Shown here piece after piece: positions 45,601-60,600 of a stretch of 64,000 nucleotides of DNA (position 1 is the first letter of the stretch; every line of letters starts with the position of its first letter). Under the pieces are notes generated by a model. The model saw only the letters and a program-made list of their open reading frames with translations, had not been told where the DNA came from and made no database searches. The position numbers were made by a program, and so were the translations under genes. Origin of the DNA: Megalonaias nervosa. Its lineage: Eukaryota; Mollusca; Bivalvia; Unionida; Unionidae. The stretch lies in NCBI GenBank assembly GCA_016617855.1, contig JAECUM010009696.1, positions 1-64,000 of the forward strand, written 5' to 3'.

Positions 45601-48600
45601 TTTGGGTGTTGTTTTTGTTCCAACCATGAAACTTGAAAATTGGATGTGTCTCTGCCAGTACTGTACTCTTATAATGAAAGGAGGTTACTGTGGCCTGAAT
45701 TAAATGCTTTACTAACGTGGGTTTAAATACTTGGGTTTAGCTCATGACCATATAGATTCTTCCATACTATACACATCCTAGTTTATTCAGAAACCAGTGT
45801 AGGAATAAACATCTATATTCGATGGCAAACTTTCGATATTACTATCTGTGTATTATATATTGCAATTGGTTACTTTTGTATATTGTGATAGGCTTCTTTC
45901 ACGTCTGAATTTGTTTCTCTCTGCGTGATAATAAGGTTACAGTGGCTGCTGGAAACTACCAAACATTTCTTAGAGATAAGTTGTGTAATTTTTGGTTAGA
46001 CTGGTGTAAAAGCTTTGGGGATGTTATGATATCCTCCATTTGTATATCCATCTGTTCTTTTCCTCCAAAACTGTTGGATTGAAATTCACAAAATCTTGAG
46101 TTATGTTTCCTTGGAGGTAATTGTCTACAAGAAGGGTATTTTTCTTCATTCCAACCTGTGAATCTCTTGTAGAGGGCTGAAAAATCAGGACTACAAGACT
46201 TTAAATTACAAAGATGTTTTCAAGTATTTATTTTTCAAACTTTATATAAATACACCACTCTCTTGATAACTTGCATCCTGATAGCTCATGAACCCACTTA
46301 TAACACAGGGTCAGGCATGGAACCCATTTTTTAAACCAGAAAATACCAAAAAATGTATCCCTATTTGTTGAATCACAATCAAAATTGTAATGGAAACTTT
46401 GATATATTGCTCGTTTTATCATCAAAAAAGGTAGATAGGACCTGGAAATTTTAATCAACATTATGAATTATCAACTTTTAATATGAAGTCATATAATTTG
46501 TTACATTTTCTTTCCAAACGATATTCTTGGTACACCGTAATTAATGATATTCAAGGAAATTTCGATCAATGAAAATAGCACGCATAGTGGAGGCAGTACT
46601 TTAGTAAATAAATACCAATTAAATAATTTTTTATCAAGCGAAATTTGTATTCTGGTTCTATCTTTTAGTTCCTTTTAAGTGTAGTCATCATAAATGCAAT
46701 GTGTCCTCATGTAATTAAACGTAAAATGTGTCAATCTACCATAACAGTTATGCCTGCGAGTGTTTCTCTGAGAACCTATAATAAGTAGGTGCCGCCCGTG
46801 TTTTGATACCTGACTAGCAGAAGCATTTGTTGTATGGTTGCACTGAATTAAAAGCTGACCTCCTTTGTATTATCACGTTAATTACATCTTTTGCATCAAA
46901 TAAAGGAGGTGGAATTTTAAAAAGTTAAAAATCATGCAAATCCTAAATGCTTAAGAACTAGTGGCCCTCGGTCATTTGTCGAGATAACTTCAATTGATCA
47001 ATTGAACACTATTATAAATGTTATTGTATACGTTATCTAATTAAACTACCAAAAAATAACCTACTCAATCATAGCTGTGATCAAAGATAGAAAGGCAACC
47101 AAGCAAATTGAATACTTTGTAAAATAAAGAGCTTTGTTTCACAGATACAGACCATTGTGGGGAAAACGAATTTCAGAAAATTTCTGAATTGGCACTTACA
47201 GTTGTCCTCAGTGATGATAAGAAGTTTCACAATTACTTCATGGCAACAATATTTTACTAATTGAACAATACAAAATTGAGTTTCGACATAAATGAATGTC
47301 TCATGAAATAAATGTTGCACGTTTTTGAAAAAAAAGGAGTCTTATTTGGTAGTGTATCAACAATTAGTTGAGTTCCCTGCTTCGCAGACTATCTATTTCA
47401 CACAATACTATCTGATACTACTCTGGGAACTAGACTAATCAACCAAACAAAATGCACTGACATCATTCTTGAAACCAGTTGGAATAATGTAACGGTCTTT
47501 CAGATGTTGGACATTTTGAAAATAAATATAATTTATACAGAATAATGAACAACTTCATCAGACTAGTATTCCTGATGCGATTATAAAACGGGGATTCAGT
47601 CATTAAACAGCCCAGTTCCCACCAAACCCCAACCGCCGCTGTTTTCTGGATGTCTAGCAGATTATTTTGGGGAGGTCCCTCAGTAACTCGCGCCCTCACT
47701 TACAGTGCAGTCTTTGTTTTTGGACCCCGTTGTGCAAGAGTTATTGAGGGAGAGGTGTAGCAATAGCATAAAGCTGCATCACACATGTGATGGATTTTGT
47801 TTTATGGCTTACTGTACATGTTGGGGTAGGATGGGGTGGGGAGGATGGGGGTGCTTATGGAAGGGAGAGGGGTGCAATAGATGGCATGGGGATTTACAAT
47901 ACCAGGCTACTGTCTTTTCTCTTGTCAATAATTATTTTTCTATGTTTACAATTAAATTTTTTACAAAGTGCAGAGCAGGTCATTATTTCATGTAGTAATG
48001 TATTGGATTGCCTGAATTTGACATAGCCTGGGATTCTGGTAACCTTTGGGCTTTAGTACAAGCTTAGTTGGACCTTGTGCTTAAACAAGTGTGCAAAATA
48101 TCTCTCCATTTTCAGGAACTTGCCCAGCGAGAGGGAGTATCTGCTATGCCTACTTTCAATTTTTACAAAAATAAAGTGAAAGTTGACTCTCAGAGAGGGG
48201 CAGATGAAAATGCTTTAGAAGAAAAGCTACAACGATGGCTGGGAGATAATGAAGATGGAGGAGAGGACAACGAAGTCACTGTGAAGGGACATGTAAGATT
48301 ATCATGTCAACTCAGTCATCTTATTTTTAGAGCCATTTGTTGAAATATCAGAATTTTAAAAGGTATATATTGAAAGATAATTCTTAAATGAATGGACAGT
48401 TTCCAGATGATGAAACATGTACAGTATTATCATATCAGCTGCACTTAAACATCAGAATCACAAATAGTGCTTGAGTGCAGGTTTTTCCTTTTCTTTGAGA
48501 CTATTCATCATTCGTTGCTAGCCAAGTGCAGATGTGTGTAGGACAACTGTGGAAAGATACCCTCAGACTCTTACAGTACAGCTTGTGCGATTTTTCATTT

Positions 48601-51600
48601 CTCCACACTTCATGGTGGGGGTGGAGAGAAAGTGGAGAGCATTAAGAAAAAATGCGCTCCACCTGCTCTGAACATGTCCTGATGTAGCTCCCACTGATTC
48701 TCATGGAGAATGGCTTTGCACACCATGCTTTCTTGCTGAGTCCCATCCAATGACCACTGGAGTGGATGTGGTCTTGATAAAATGAGCTTGGTTTATTATT
48801 TACAACCACTGCAAGCATGCACTACATAGGTTCAAAGAGAGAGAGGCACTGAGGCACTAATATTTACATCATTATCCCATTTGAAAGCAGTTTCTTACCT
48901 TTTAATATTGAAAAAACATGATCATTCAGTTGATTATAAACATTTACTAGTTGTTAACAAAGATAATATGTGATATATAATGTAAAGTTTAGATAATATT
49001 AATTAAACGATAATTCCTGATGAACTTTTTTAGTACTGTTTTTGTTCTCTTTAATTATTAACTGAATCTACAGATGCATTAATGTTCTTTTTTCTTGTCG
49101 CAGTTCTTGCAATTTATTCTTTAATAGTCATATGGAAGTCAGTGATAGTGTACTTCTGGCAAGTTAATAACAGAATTGCATTCACAAACAACCAAAGTGA
49201 AACTGAATTGCACAAGTTCTGAAAGTTAGCCCATGTTTGAGTTCTAATGAACATAATGAATAATTGCTTTTGACATCGAATCACAGCATTAAAAACTTGA
49301 GAGAGCATAGTTCTTGTGGTTGCTGCATGAAGACAAAGACAGAAATTATTGCTAGAAGCTAACTGACCATGTACTGTGTCAAAAACATAAAGATCTGTGT
49401 GCAGGGCAGGGGCACTAAATAAATATATATTAGTCTAGGGTTTATGTGTCTTAGAAAGGATAAAGAGAGAGGGGGTGGTCAGGGAAAAATTTATTAAAAT
49501 TTTTGTATCTTTAAATTTAAAATGTACTATTTTGTAATAACTATCAAAATAACAGGTTTTTTAAAAATTTTTTTTATCACAAATGGTTGCAAAACTTAAT
49601 CCTAGATCCATGTAGGTTCACACATAAACTTTATGAAGGTGGATGCTCCTGCACAAACTAATAACCAGGCACAACTGCAGACATCAACACAATTCGTTTT
49701 TTTTTTGTTGTTGCCAAAAGAGTGTTTATTTCATGTGCTAACTGATAATCTAAAAGCAAAACAGCAGCCTTCAGCAGGTTTGTTTTCTTGGCCATTATGT
49801 TGACAATAAACAATGTACTCCAGGATAGATAATTGTGTCGCAAGGTGTCATGAGAGATAACAAAGGTGGTGCAGTCCTTGGGCCATCAAAAACAGCACTC
49901 ATGCAGCTCTCAGGTTGGTTTGAGTTTGAGACCCCTGGTTTAAAGGGTTAGTTTTCATTTCTAACAATAGGATAAATTCATTCTGTTCATAAGTAGATCA
50001 ATCTTTTCTTAAATACCCATGTACTGAATATACAAGACTTTTGAAAATATTGTTTTATTGTCATGATATATTATTGTCTTAAAGTTGACTTATTCTTCTG
50101 ATGGTGTTCAGTTGTAAATCACTTTTGATGTCTGTCTTTCCATGGATGGTCTTCACTCATTGGCTGTTCAAATGCCAATCAGTAATGTCAAATAGCCCCC
50201 ACCTCTGTATAATGGCCAATGGTGTGCTGCTGAGGCACAGTGGTAATTTGTAGGTATTTACCCTGCTAATGTGGACAATTATATGAATGTGAGTGTGGAG
50301 GGGATTAAGTCCTCCACTGTGAATCATGGAGAAACAAACAATTGTGTGAGCAGTACTGTACCTCTTAGGATGGCAGATGTTTGTAGGAGCACTTGGTAAA
50401 GACTTTGATCCCCTCAGCCTCATACATCTTACAATGGCAGATGTTTGTTGGATCACTCTGGAATGACTTTTACTCTTTCAGACTCTTACCTCTTGCTATG
50501 GCAATGTTTATAGGAGCACTCAGGAAAGACTGTGCTCACTTCAGGTTCAGTCTTTTCCCTCTCACTGTGGCAGATATTTGTAGGACCTCTCAGGGAAGCC
50601 TTCATTCCCATCAGACTCTTCTCTCACACTATGGCAGATATTTGTAGGATTGCTCAGGGAAGACTTTGACCCACTCAGACTCTTACCTCTCATCTTGGCA
50701 GATACTTGTAAAAGCACTTGGGAAAGAGTTTGACTCACTCAGGTTCTGATTCTTTCCTCTTTCCATGGCAGATATTTGCAGAAGTACCTGGGAAAGACTT
50801 GAACCTGCAAGGATCATACTTTTACCCATCAGTATGGCAAAATGTTTGTAGGAGAAAGGAACACTCAGGATAAACTTTGCCTTGTCTGGCTTAGATTCAT
50901 CTCTCTTGTTGTGACAGATGCCTGTATAATACAGCGACTTTAACATCGTCAGGCACAAAATCATACCTGTTGCTGTGGACACTCTTGGGCATAAACTTGT
51001 ACCTTTTGCTGTGGACACCCTTAGGCACAAACTCGTACCTCTTGCTTTGGACACCCTCAGGGACAGAGTCATACCTCTTGCTATAGACACCCACATGCTC
51101 ATACTCACACTTCATGCTATGGGCACCATCAGGCTCAAAAACCCTTACCTCTTGCTATGAATACCATCAGGTTAAAAAAACAAACAACTGCCTCTTGCTA
51201 TAGATACCCTTAGGCTATAACACTTGTACCTCTTGTTATGTACACGCTCAGGCTCAAAAACTCCTACCTCTTTCTATGGCAGATGTTTGTGGGAGCACTT
51301 GGGGAAAAAAATTACTCATCTCAGGTTCAGACTTTCACTCTTTCTGTAGCAAATATTTGTAGGACACAATTGGGACTGACTGACATACTCAGGGTCAAAC
51401 TCCTACTTCTTGCTATGACAAATATTTGCTGGAGCAGTTATGAAAGACTTCGTACATCTTGGGTTCAGACTCTTCATTCTCACTATGGCAGATGTTTGTT
51501 GAAGTATCCAATAAAGATTTTAACCCTCACAAGTCCAGACTCTTACCTGTCACTATGGCAGATGTTTGTTGGAGCACTCAGGAAAGCTATTGACTCCATC

Positions 51601-54600
51601 AGTCTCAGACTCTTCCTTTACACAGTGGAAAATAATTGTAGGAGCACTCAGGAAACACATTGACCCATCAGGTTCAGACTCTTCCCTCTCATTATGGCAA
51701 ATATTGGTAGAAGCAGTGTGGAAAAATCTTGGGAAACCCTTAGGTTCAAACTCTTCTCACTTGCTATGGCAAAAGTTGACAGAAGCATTCAGGTAAAATC
51801 AAGGCCCACTCAAACACTAACTCTTTGAACTTGCTGTGGCAAATTTTGGTAAAAGCACTTGTGAAAAATTTGACCCTCTCGAATATTAACTCCTCCCTCT
51901 CACAGTTGCAAACATTTGCACATAGCAAAATTTGTTCAATCCTTATATTACAGTGGTCCCTGACTATAATGGTGTTAGGGCTGTCGGTAAACATAACCGT
52001 GATATAAACCAGAGGTCTCAAACTCAAACTACCCTGAGGGCCTCATGAGGGCACTTTTGATGGCCCAAGGGCCGCACCACCTTTGTTATCTCTCATGAGA
52101 CCTTGTGATTCCAATCATTTTGCAGGCCACATGATACGGCTTGGCGGGCTGCGTGTTTGAGCCCCCTGATATAGACCATGCCTCATACTGAAGTATATTA
52201 CATGAAGAGCTATGATTCAGCCAGTATACTGATGTTATGTCTGTATGTGTGTGTTATAGCAGGGACTGTGTTATAGAGCTTTACAGATACTGACCTTTCT
52301 GTTTGGATCTAAATGTTAGCGTCATATATGGAAGAATAGATTTTTCTTAATTAGTTCCTAAAGCTGAGCTCTCCTTTAGTTTGTAGAAACAGGTCTGACT
52401 TGCAGATTTACTTAATTTAGGTTTTTCGGATTTATAATTTAAGTTCCTTCATAAGTGTCACATAAAGATTTTTTTATGTCTTTTCATACACTCATAAGTT
52501 GAAGATCATTGGGAGTGACTTTTGTAAACACATTTATAAGCAGTTCATAATTATTACTGGTATTGCTAGTATTATTTTGATGGTATTAATAGTCAAGGTT
52601 TGCATATTCATGAAAATATCATAGTACCAAATTTATGGTCAAAACTTTAAATTGGAAAGTACACTCTGAGTCTCAGAAGATGTTAAAAATCAAGTTTGTG
52701 GAGCTCCCATGATTAGATAAACCTGAAATATTATGATTGTAACCTTTTTCTGAACAGTGTTGTCCAGCAAAAGACTTTCTGGTTACAACTGTATTATTCA
52801 TATTCAAATCACAAAAGACTTTTTGGTTACAACTGTATTTTCATATTCAAAGCACAAAAGATGTTTGATTACAATATTAGAGTTGTAGAGGCAGTAGTAT
52901 TCAATTCATCGAATTGATGTGAAGAATGATAGCAAGATTCAGATCACCTTTCTACTCTCCAGTCCCTAGCTCTCCCATTTAATTTTCAATGAGAGAATTT
53001 TTTCACATTTTAAGCATTTTTAAATTTCAAAAGGGTGTGTTTGATGACACAAAATTAGGATAATAACCTCATGTAGCATTTCATTTAAAGACTGGCACAT
53101 CTGTAACATATAACAAATAATCATTATGTGTGCTTCTCATAAGGAGACAGCTGGACAGATACAGAGACAGCTGAATAAAGACAGACTGCTTGACGGATAC
53201 AGAGACAGCTGAATAAAGACAGACTGCTTGACAGATACAGAGACAGCTGAATAAAGACAGACTGCTTGACAGATACAGAGACAGCTGAATAAAGACAGAC
53301 TGCTGGACAGATACAGAGACAGCTGAATAAAGACAGACTGCTGGACAGATAGAGACAGCTGAATAAAGACAGACTGCTGGACAGATACAGAGACAGCTGA
53401 ATAAAGACAGACTGCTGGACAGATACAGAGACAGCTGAATAAAGACAGACTACTGGAGAGATACAGAGGCAGCTGGATAGAGACAGACTACTTTACAGAG
53501 ACATTGACAGCTACATAGAAATGGACATTTGGATTGAGACAGCAGTGATCATAAATTATTTCTCTATTACATGGATTTAAAATGCATCCTTCTTTTTACT
53601 TTAGATGGATCTGTCAGGGCTGATTAACAAGTCCCAGTGTGAGTGCCTTAATGAGTCAGACGATCATCCTTTGTCTCAATGCCTTACTACAAAGGGAGGC
53701 TACCTGCAGTCAGACTGTGATGAACAGGTTTGTTCACAGTTGCCAGTTTCATTTGACAAGTTAAAATACCCGTGCACACTCATTATCATATAATATTTTT
53801 TTTTTAAATCTGAGTTTTACACTTTATAAGAGAGTAGTTTTCTGTTGACAGTGAAAATTCATGAAAATCAAATGAAAGCTAGTAAAGTTATGACAGTTTG
53901 ACTTTGAGCTTGTCATCTGACTAAAACTGACTTGATCTCTGACAGTTTGTGAACCATATTTCTACAGATGCTGCAGAATTAGATTTAATCAGCATCTTAA
54001 GTGGAATTACATAATGCTTCAAATTTAGCCCAGATTGTGCTATGTCAGCAGTCCCTGACATCGTGAGTAGGTTAGATTAAGCAGGAAGGGTCATTGATTA
54101 AACCAGACATTAAGTGGTTAGGATTGTTGCATGTTTGATATAATTTTAATCAAATTTGTGTACCACAGCAAAAATTGACCTTGATTAATTAATTATAAGT
54201 AAAAGCAACCCAAATGTCAAATACTCAATGTTGTTAGTTTGGTTCAAACCATAGTAATGCTATCAGAAGAGTGAATGACACTGATTCTGTTACAGACTTA
54301 TGTTCATGCAATACCGTTTTGTTTTGAAAAAAGATATGTTCATGTAATTTCAGTGAGTCACACAAAATATGTTTAATTTACTATATTAACCAGCAGCACA
54401 TTTTGAAACTCCACCTGTTGTTAAAGATTTGCAGATTCTTGTTCATTACTTTAGTCAAAATAGTACCCTGTATCAGGGTTAACAATCCTAAATGTTAATT
54501 TGCCTTTGAAATTCTTAACAAAAGGTAATGTGTAGCAATTACTATATGATCTATCCACTTTGTATCTGTCAGGTATCAACATTTATTTGGACAGTTTCTG

Positions 54601-57600
54601 ATGCCTATTTGTGTTTGAATGGACAGCATCAGTTACAGTAAAATGTCTGTCTGTGTTTGAATGGGCTGCATAAGACACAGTAAAAGCCTGTTTGTGTTTG
54701 AATGGGCTGCATCAGTCACAGTAAATGCCTATTTGTGTTTGAATGGGCAGCATCAGACACTGTAAATGCCTATTTGTGTTTGAATGGGCTGCATCAGACA
54801 CTGTAAATGCCTATTTGTGTTTGAATGGGCTGCATCAGACATACTTAATGCCTATTTGTGTTTGAATGGGCTGCATCAGTCACAGTAAATACCTATTTGT
54901 GTTTGAATGGGCAGCATCAGATACCGTAAATGCCTATTTGTGTTTGAATGGGCAGCATCAGACATACTTAATGCCTATTTGTGTTTGAATGGGCTGCATC
55001 AGACACTGTAAATGCCTATTTGTGTTTGAATGGGCTATATCAAACACACTTAATGCCTGTTTGTGTTTGAATGGGCAGCATCAGACACCGTAAATGCCTA
55101 TTTGTGTTTGAATGGGCTGCATCAGTCACAGTAAATACCTGTTTGTGTTTGAATGGGCAGCATCAGATACCGTAAATGCCTATTTGTGTTTGAATGGCTG
55201 CATCAGACATACTTAATGCCTATTTGTGTTTGAATGGGCTGCATCAGACACAGTAAATGTCTGTTTGTGTTTGAATGGGCAGCATCAGACACAGTAAATG
55301 TCTGTTTGTGTTTAAATGGACAGCATCAGACACAGTAAATGCCTATTTGTGTTTGAATGGGCTGCATCAGTCAAGTAAATACCTGTTTGTGTTTGAATGG
55401 GCAGCATCAGACACTGTAAATGCCTATTTGTGTTTGAATGGGCTGCATCAGACACACTAAATGCCTATTTGTGTTTGAATGGGCTGCATCAGACACACAA
55501 AATGCCTATTTGTGTTTGAATGGGTTGCATCAGACACAGTAAATGCCTATTTGTGTTTGAATGGGTTGCATCAGACACACTTAATGCCTATTTGTGTTTG
55601 AATGGGCTGCGTCAGACACAGTAAATGGCTATTTGTGTTTGCATGGGTAACATCAGACACCATAAATGCCTATTTATGTTTGAATGAGCTGCATCAGACA
55701 CAGTAAATGCCTATTTGTGTTTGAATGGGTTGCATCAGACACAGTAAATGGCTGTTTGTGTTTGCATGGGCAACATCAGACACCATAAATGCCTATTTGT
55801 GTTTGAATCAGCTGCATCAGATACAGTAAATGCCTATGTTTGAATGGGCTGCATCACACACAGCAAAAATGAATGCCGAATTTGGTGGCAACATTGATAA
55901 GAGATCATTGTAGATGTAGGGATCATACATGTACATAGCTCAGCTGATTTGCTGTACATTACAGATGTGTTTTAAATCGATGATTCACTGTACATAAGGG
56001 AGATATGTGTTTAAGTAGATGAGTTACTGTACATAAGGGTTATGATTTAAATACTTTGGATGAGTTAGTGTACGTAAGGGATATGTTTTAAATAGTTCAG
56101 ATGAGTTACTGTACATAAGGGATATTTTCTTAATACTTTTTGGATGATTTACTATACACAAGGTGCATGTTTTAAATACATAATTTGCTGTACATAATGG
56201 ATGTCATTAAAGTTCTTTTACTTTCTAGCTAAATTAAAGGCTTGGTGAAGAAAACAGATATCTTTTTTTTTTATGTGATTAAAATCTTAAGTTCCAGCAG
56301 AGGTTTTAGTCATGGGGACATGTAGAAGCATTTAGGTTTTTTTATGAGCTGATTGTCTTAGAGGTTGATTTGTGTTAATATATAGATAAAACCTATTGAA
56401 CTTGATCTTTATACACAGCTGGTCCTTATATGTAGTTGGTTACAATACTAATTTTGATTGTGTGTACTATGTTTATTTTACACAACACTTTTTAATTTTC
56501 CAGCTCATCATCAATATCACATTCAATCAGTCTGTCAAGCTCCACTCCCTCAAACTTTATGCTCCAGCAGGTAAGTTAAGAGAGGCTATTAATTATTATA
56601 GTAAACCAATCCAAAAAGTGCATGCAAAATTATTGCCCATTGTGTTCTATCATTACGCAGAGATTTAGTACAAAAGTGAAATTAATAAAGGAGATTCATA
56701 AATGTTGCCCATTATAAGCAGGTATCCATTATGTGGAAATGCACTGGTTGGCCTGGTGTCAGAATAATGTGACTGGGTTTGACATGATGCTGCATGTCTG
56801 TGGCATGATGCCCTAGTGCTAGACATCACTTTAAACTGTCGCACTGTAGACATCATAGCAATATGACTGGAAAATTGTTAAAGCTACAAAATCCAAGCTA
56901 CACACACTTCTTTGACCTGTGAACATATCGACCTGTACCAAAGAAATTTTACATGGAATTGCATTTAGTTGCATACAATAAGCAAGTTAATAATGAGCTG
57001 GCTGACACTGATTTTAAGGTCAAATGTGTTGGCCCAGGTTTTCATCTGTACTGGCTTAAGAGCATGATGATACAACAAGTATGAATGGATTCTTACCAAA
57101 CCTAGCATGATGATACAACAAGTATGAATGGATTCTTACCAAACCAAGCATGATTATACAAGTATGAATGGATTCTTACCAAACCTAGCATGATAACACA
57201 AGTATGAATGGATTCTTACCAAACCTAGCATGATGATACAACAAGTATGAATGGATTCTTACCAAACCTTGCATGATGATACAACAAGTATGAATGGATT
57301 CTTACCAAACCTAGCATGATGATACAACAAGTATGAATGGATTCTTACCAAACCTAGCATGATGATACAACAAGTATGAATGGATTCTTACCAAACCTAG
57401 CATGATGATACAACAAGTATGAATGGATTCTTACCAAACCTAGCATGATGATACAACAAGTATGAATGGATTCTTACCAAACCAAGCATGATTATACAAG
57501 TATGAATAGATTCTTACCAAACCTAGCATGATAACACAAGTATGAATGGATTCTTACCAAACCTAGCATGCAGATTTCAGAAGAATGCCTTCATTGATGT

Positions 57601-60600
57601 CTGTTACATAACTTATTTTATTCTTTTTAATGTGACAAAACATGTCATTTTGATAATTCTTGACAGTATCGGAGACAAGTGACCTTCTATCTATGATATC
57701 AGGTTCAAGTTCAAATGCTGTGAGAAAATTATTTTGTACAGTACTGGACTTTCAAGTATATTGTAAACATGTTAACTCAAATATATAAGAAACTAATTTT
57801 TATATCCAATTTGGTATGTTGGAGTTTCTCAAGAATGTTGAAGATGGCTTTGAATACTACACATTTGAAATGAATATTAGGACAGATGAGAAAAAACTTA
57901 ACACTGATTCTGTGAAATTCTTAATGGCATGTACAGTACCATTCCCATTGAATTGGACTTTTACTTGCATAAGCATGATGAGATGTAGGCATCAGATTTA
58001 AGTGAAAGAGAGACACTGAATTTCATGGAACTTTTGGTGTCTTTTGTTTAACAAGCACAGTTTAAAAATTCCTTGTTTGAAAATAAATGAAACTATGCAC
58101 TGGTTTTTTTTGTGGGTTTTTTAAAACAGTTTTCTATCAATACCAGATCTATCTTTTCCTTGATTATCTATTTTACTTGTACACAGCAGTTATGACAAAT
58201 GTGATCTCAATTTGTTTATTCTAGGAAGGAATGCTTGTGTGTTTAGTGTGACATTTTTTTTTGTTTTCTGATGGGACCATTATAAGGTTGCTCCAGGATT
58301 TCTTTAATTCCTATTTATTGCAGTTCACTAAAATCTAGCATGATTAATATCATCATGTATTTTTTAATTCATCAGAAAGAAATATTATTTTCTTGTATGT
58401 GCAGTGTACATAAGATAGTGAATACAAGATTTTTGGGAGATATTTTGATCAGGAGATTTTCCAGTTTGAGCAAAAGTCATACAGGTCGATGAGGTAGTGT
58501 ACATTTTTGAATTTTTATTTCTGATTTAAATGTGTTTGCAATGAATTTTTTGTGATTTTATTATATTTACCACAGATAAGGGGCCAAAAACTGTGAAGAT
58601 ATTTCAGAACCATCCAAACTCTCTGGACTTTGATTCAGCGGATTGCATGGAACCAACACAAACACTAGAGTAAGTTACATATACAGCTTTCTTTTCTTAC
58701 AGAACCCATCTACCATATATACTCATGTAAAAGTCAGGTTCATCTGCAACAAATTAGACCCAGATCTGCTGTTGCATAATGCACATGCAGGTCAGAGTCA
58801 ATGTTGTTTGATCTGCTAATTACACCTAACAAATTGCACAGATCTGCTGGTGCATTATGTAACAGCAGTTTGCAATGGGGCTTGACTTATAAGTGAGTAT
58901 TTACAGTATGTTATTATTACTGAAGTTTCTTTTTTGTTACCTTCTTGATGCCATTCATTACCATCATTACTGTAATTGTCACAAGATCACGTTGAGAACA
59001 TTGGTTCTGTAGCACAGATAACAGAGACCCAGCTAATGTTAGAGAGGTACTGGGGTTCAAACCCTGGTCCAGCTATGCACTTTTCTCTCCGGATATATTG
59101 GATAGTCATGATGTCATGCAAAAAGACCTTTCATACTCAAGAGTGTGATATTCATTTCTGATAGATCCAAGTTGTGTTTGATGGACATGCAGAAATGTCT
59201 CTCTGAAGAACATATGGAAAAAATAGCAAAATCTAGTGCAGAGCATCATCACTGCTTGAATGGCAGAGTAATGGATTAGTGCTACTGATGTCATGAGTTT
59301 GAGTTGTGGCCCAACTGCACTTCTTTCTACTTTATTATGTTATTATAAAAGTTTGTATATTTTATTATTAAAAAAGCTTTGTAATTAATTTTTCAATGGA
59401 AATCGTATGTTATTCATCCAGATGGTGTATTCTGTACTATTGACATTTTGGTTTCCTTTCATATATTTTACTCATGAGTAAAGACTAAAACATTGGGAAC
59501 CATTCTAGAAATCCCATAGTACGCTCTCACCATCTAGCAACAAAGAGGAGCACTGGATTAATTCCATTGTTAATTATTGGTTTTGTTTCTTAAAAGGTTT
59601 CAAGCATCAGTATCTGCAAGATCATTTATTAGTCAATCAGATACTGATATCAATTAAGGGATCTGTAAGGTCACCTATCAGTCAGTCAGATACCAGTATC
59701 AATTACGGGATTTGTAAGATCACCTATCAGTCAGTCAGATACCATGAGTCAGATTCCAATATCAATTAAGGGATCAGTAAGATCATCTATTAGTCAATCA
59801 GATTCCAGTATCAATTAATAGATCTGTAAGGTCACCTATCAGTCAATCAGATACCAATATCAGTTAAGGGATCTGTAAGATCATCTATCAGTCAGTCAGA
59901 TACCAGTATCAATTAAGGGATCTGTAAGATCATCTATCAGTCAATCAGATACCAATATCAATTAAGGGATCTGTAAGATCACCTATTAGACATCAGATAC
60001 CAATATCAATTAAGGGATCTGTAAGATTACCTATTAGTCAATCAGATACCAATATCAATTAAGGGATCTGTAAAATCATCTATCAGTCAATCAGATACCA
60101 ATATCAGTTAAGGGATCTGTAAGATCATCTATCAGTCAGTAAGATACCAATATCAATTTAGGGATCAGTAAGATCATCTATCAGTCAGTCAGATACCAAT
60201 ATCAATTAAGGGATCTGTAAGATCATCTATCAGTCAGTCAGATACCAATATCAATTAAGGGGTCTGTAAGATCATCTATCAGGCAGTCAGATACCAATAT
60301 CAATTAAGGGATCTGTAAGATCATCTATCAGTCAGTCAGATACCAATATCAATTAAGGGATCTGTAAGATCATCTATCAGTCAGTCAGATACCAATATCA
60401 GTTAAGGGATCTGTAAGATCATCTATCAGTCAGTCAGATACCATAAGTCAGATTCCAATATCAATTAAGGGATCAGTAATATCATCTATTAGTCAATCAG
60501 ATACCAATATCAATTAAGGGATCTGTAAGATCATCTATCAGTCAATCAGATACCAATATCAGTTAAGGGATCTGTAAGATCATCTATCAGTCAGTAAGAT

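Noticed and set aside
55275..55460. Open frame in the 41-bp minisatellite.
   Set aside because: The unit length is not a multiple of three and the frame survives only by chance over a few units.
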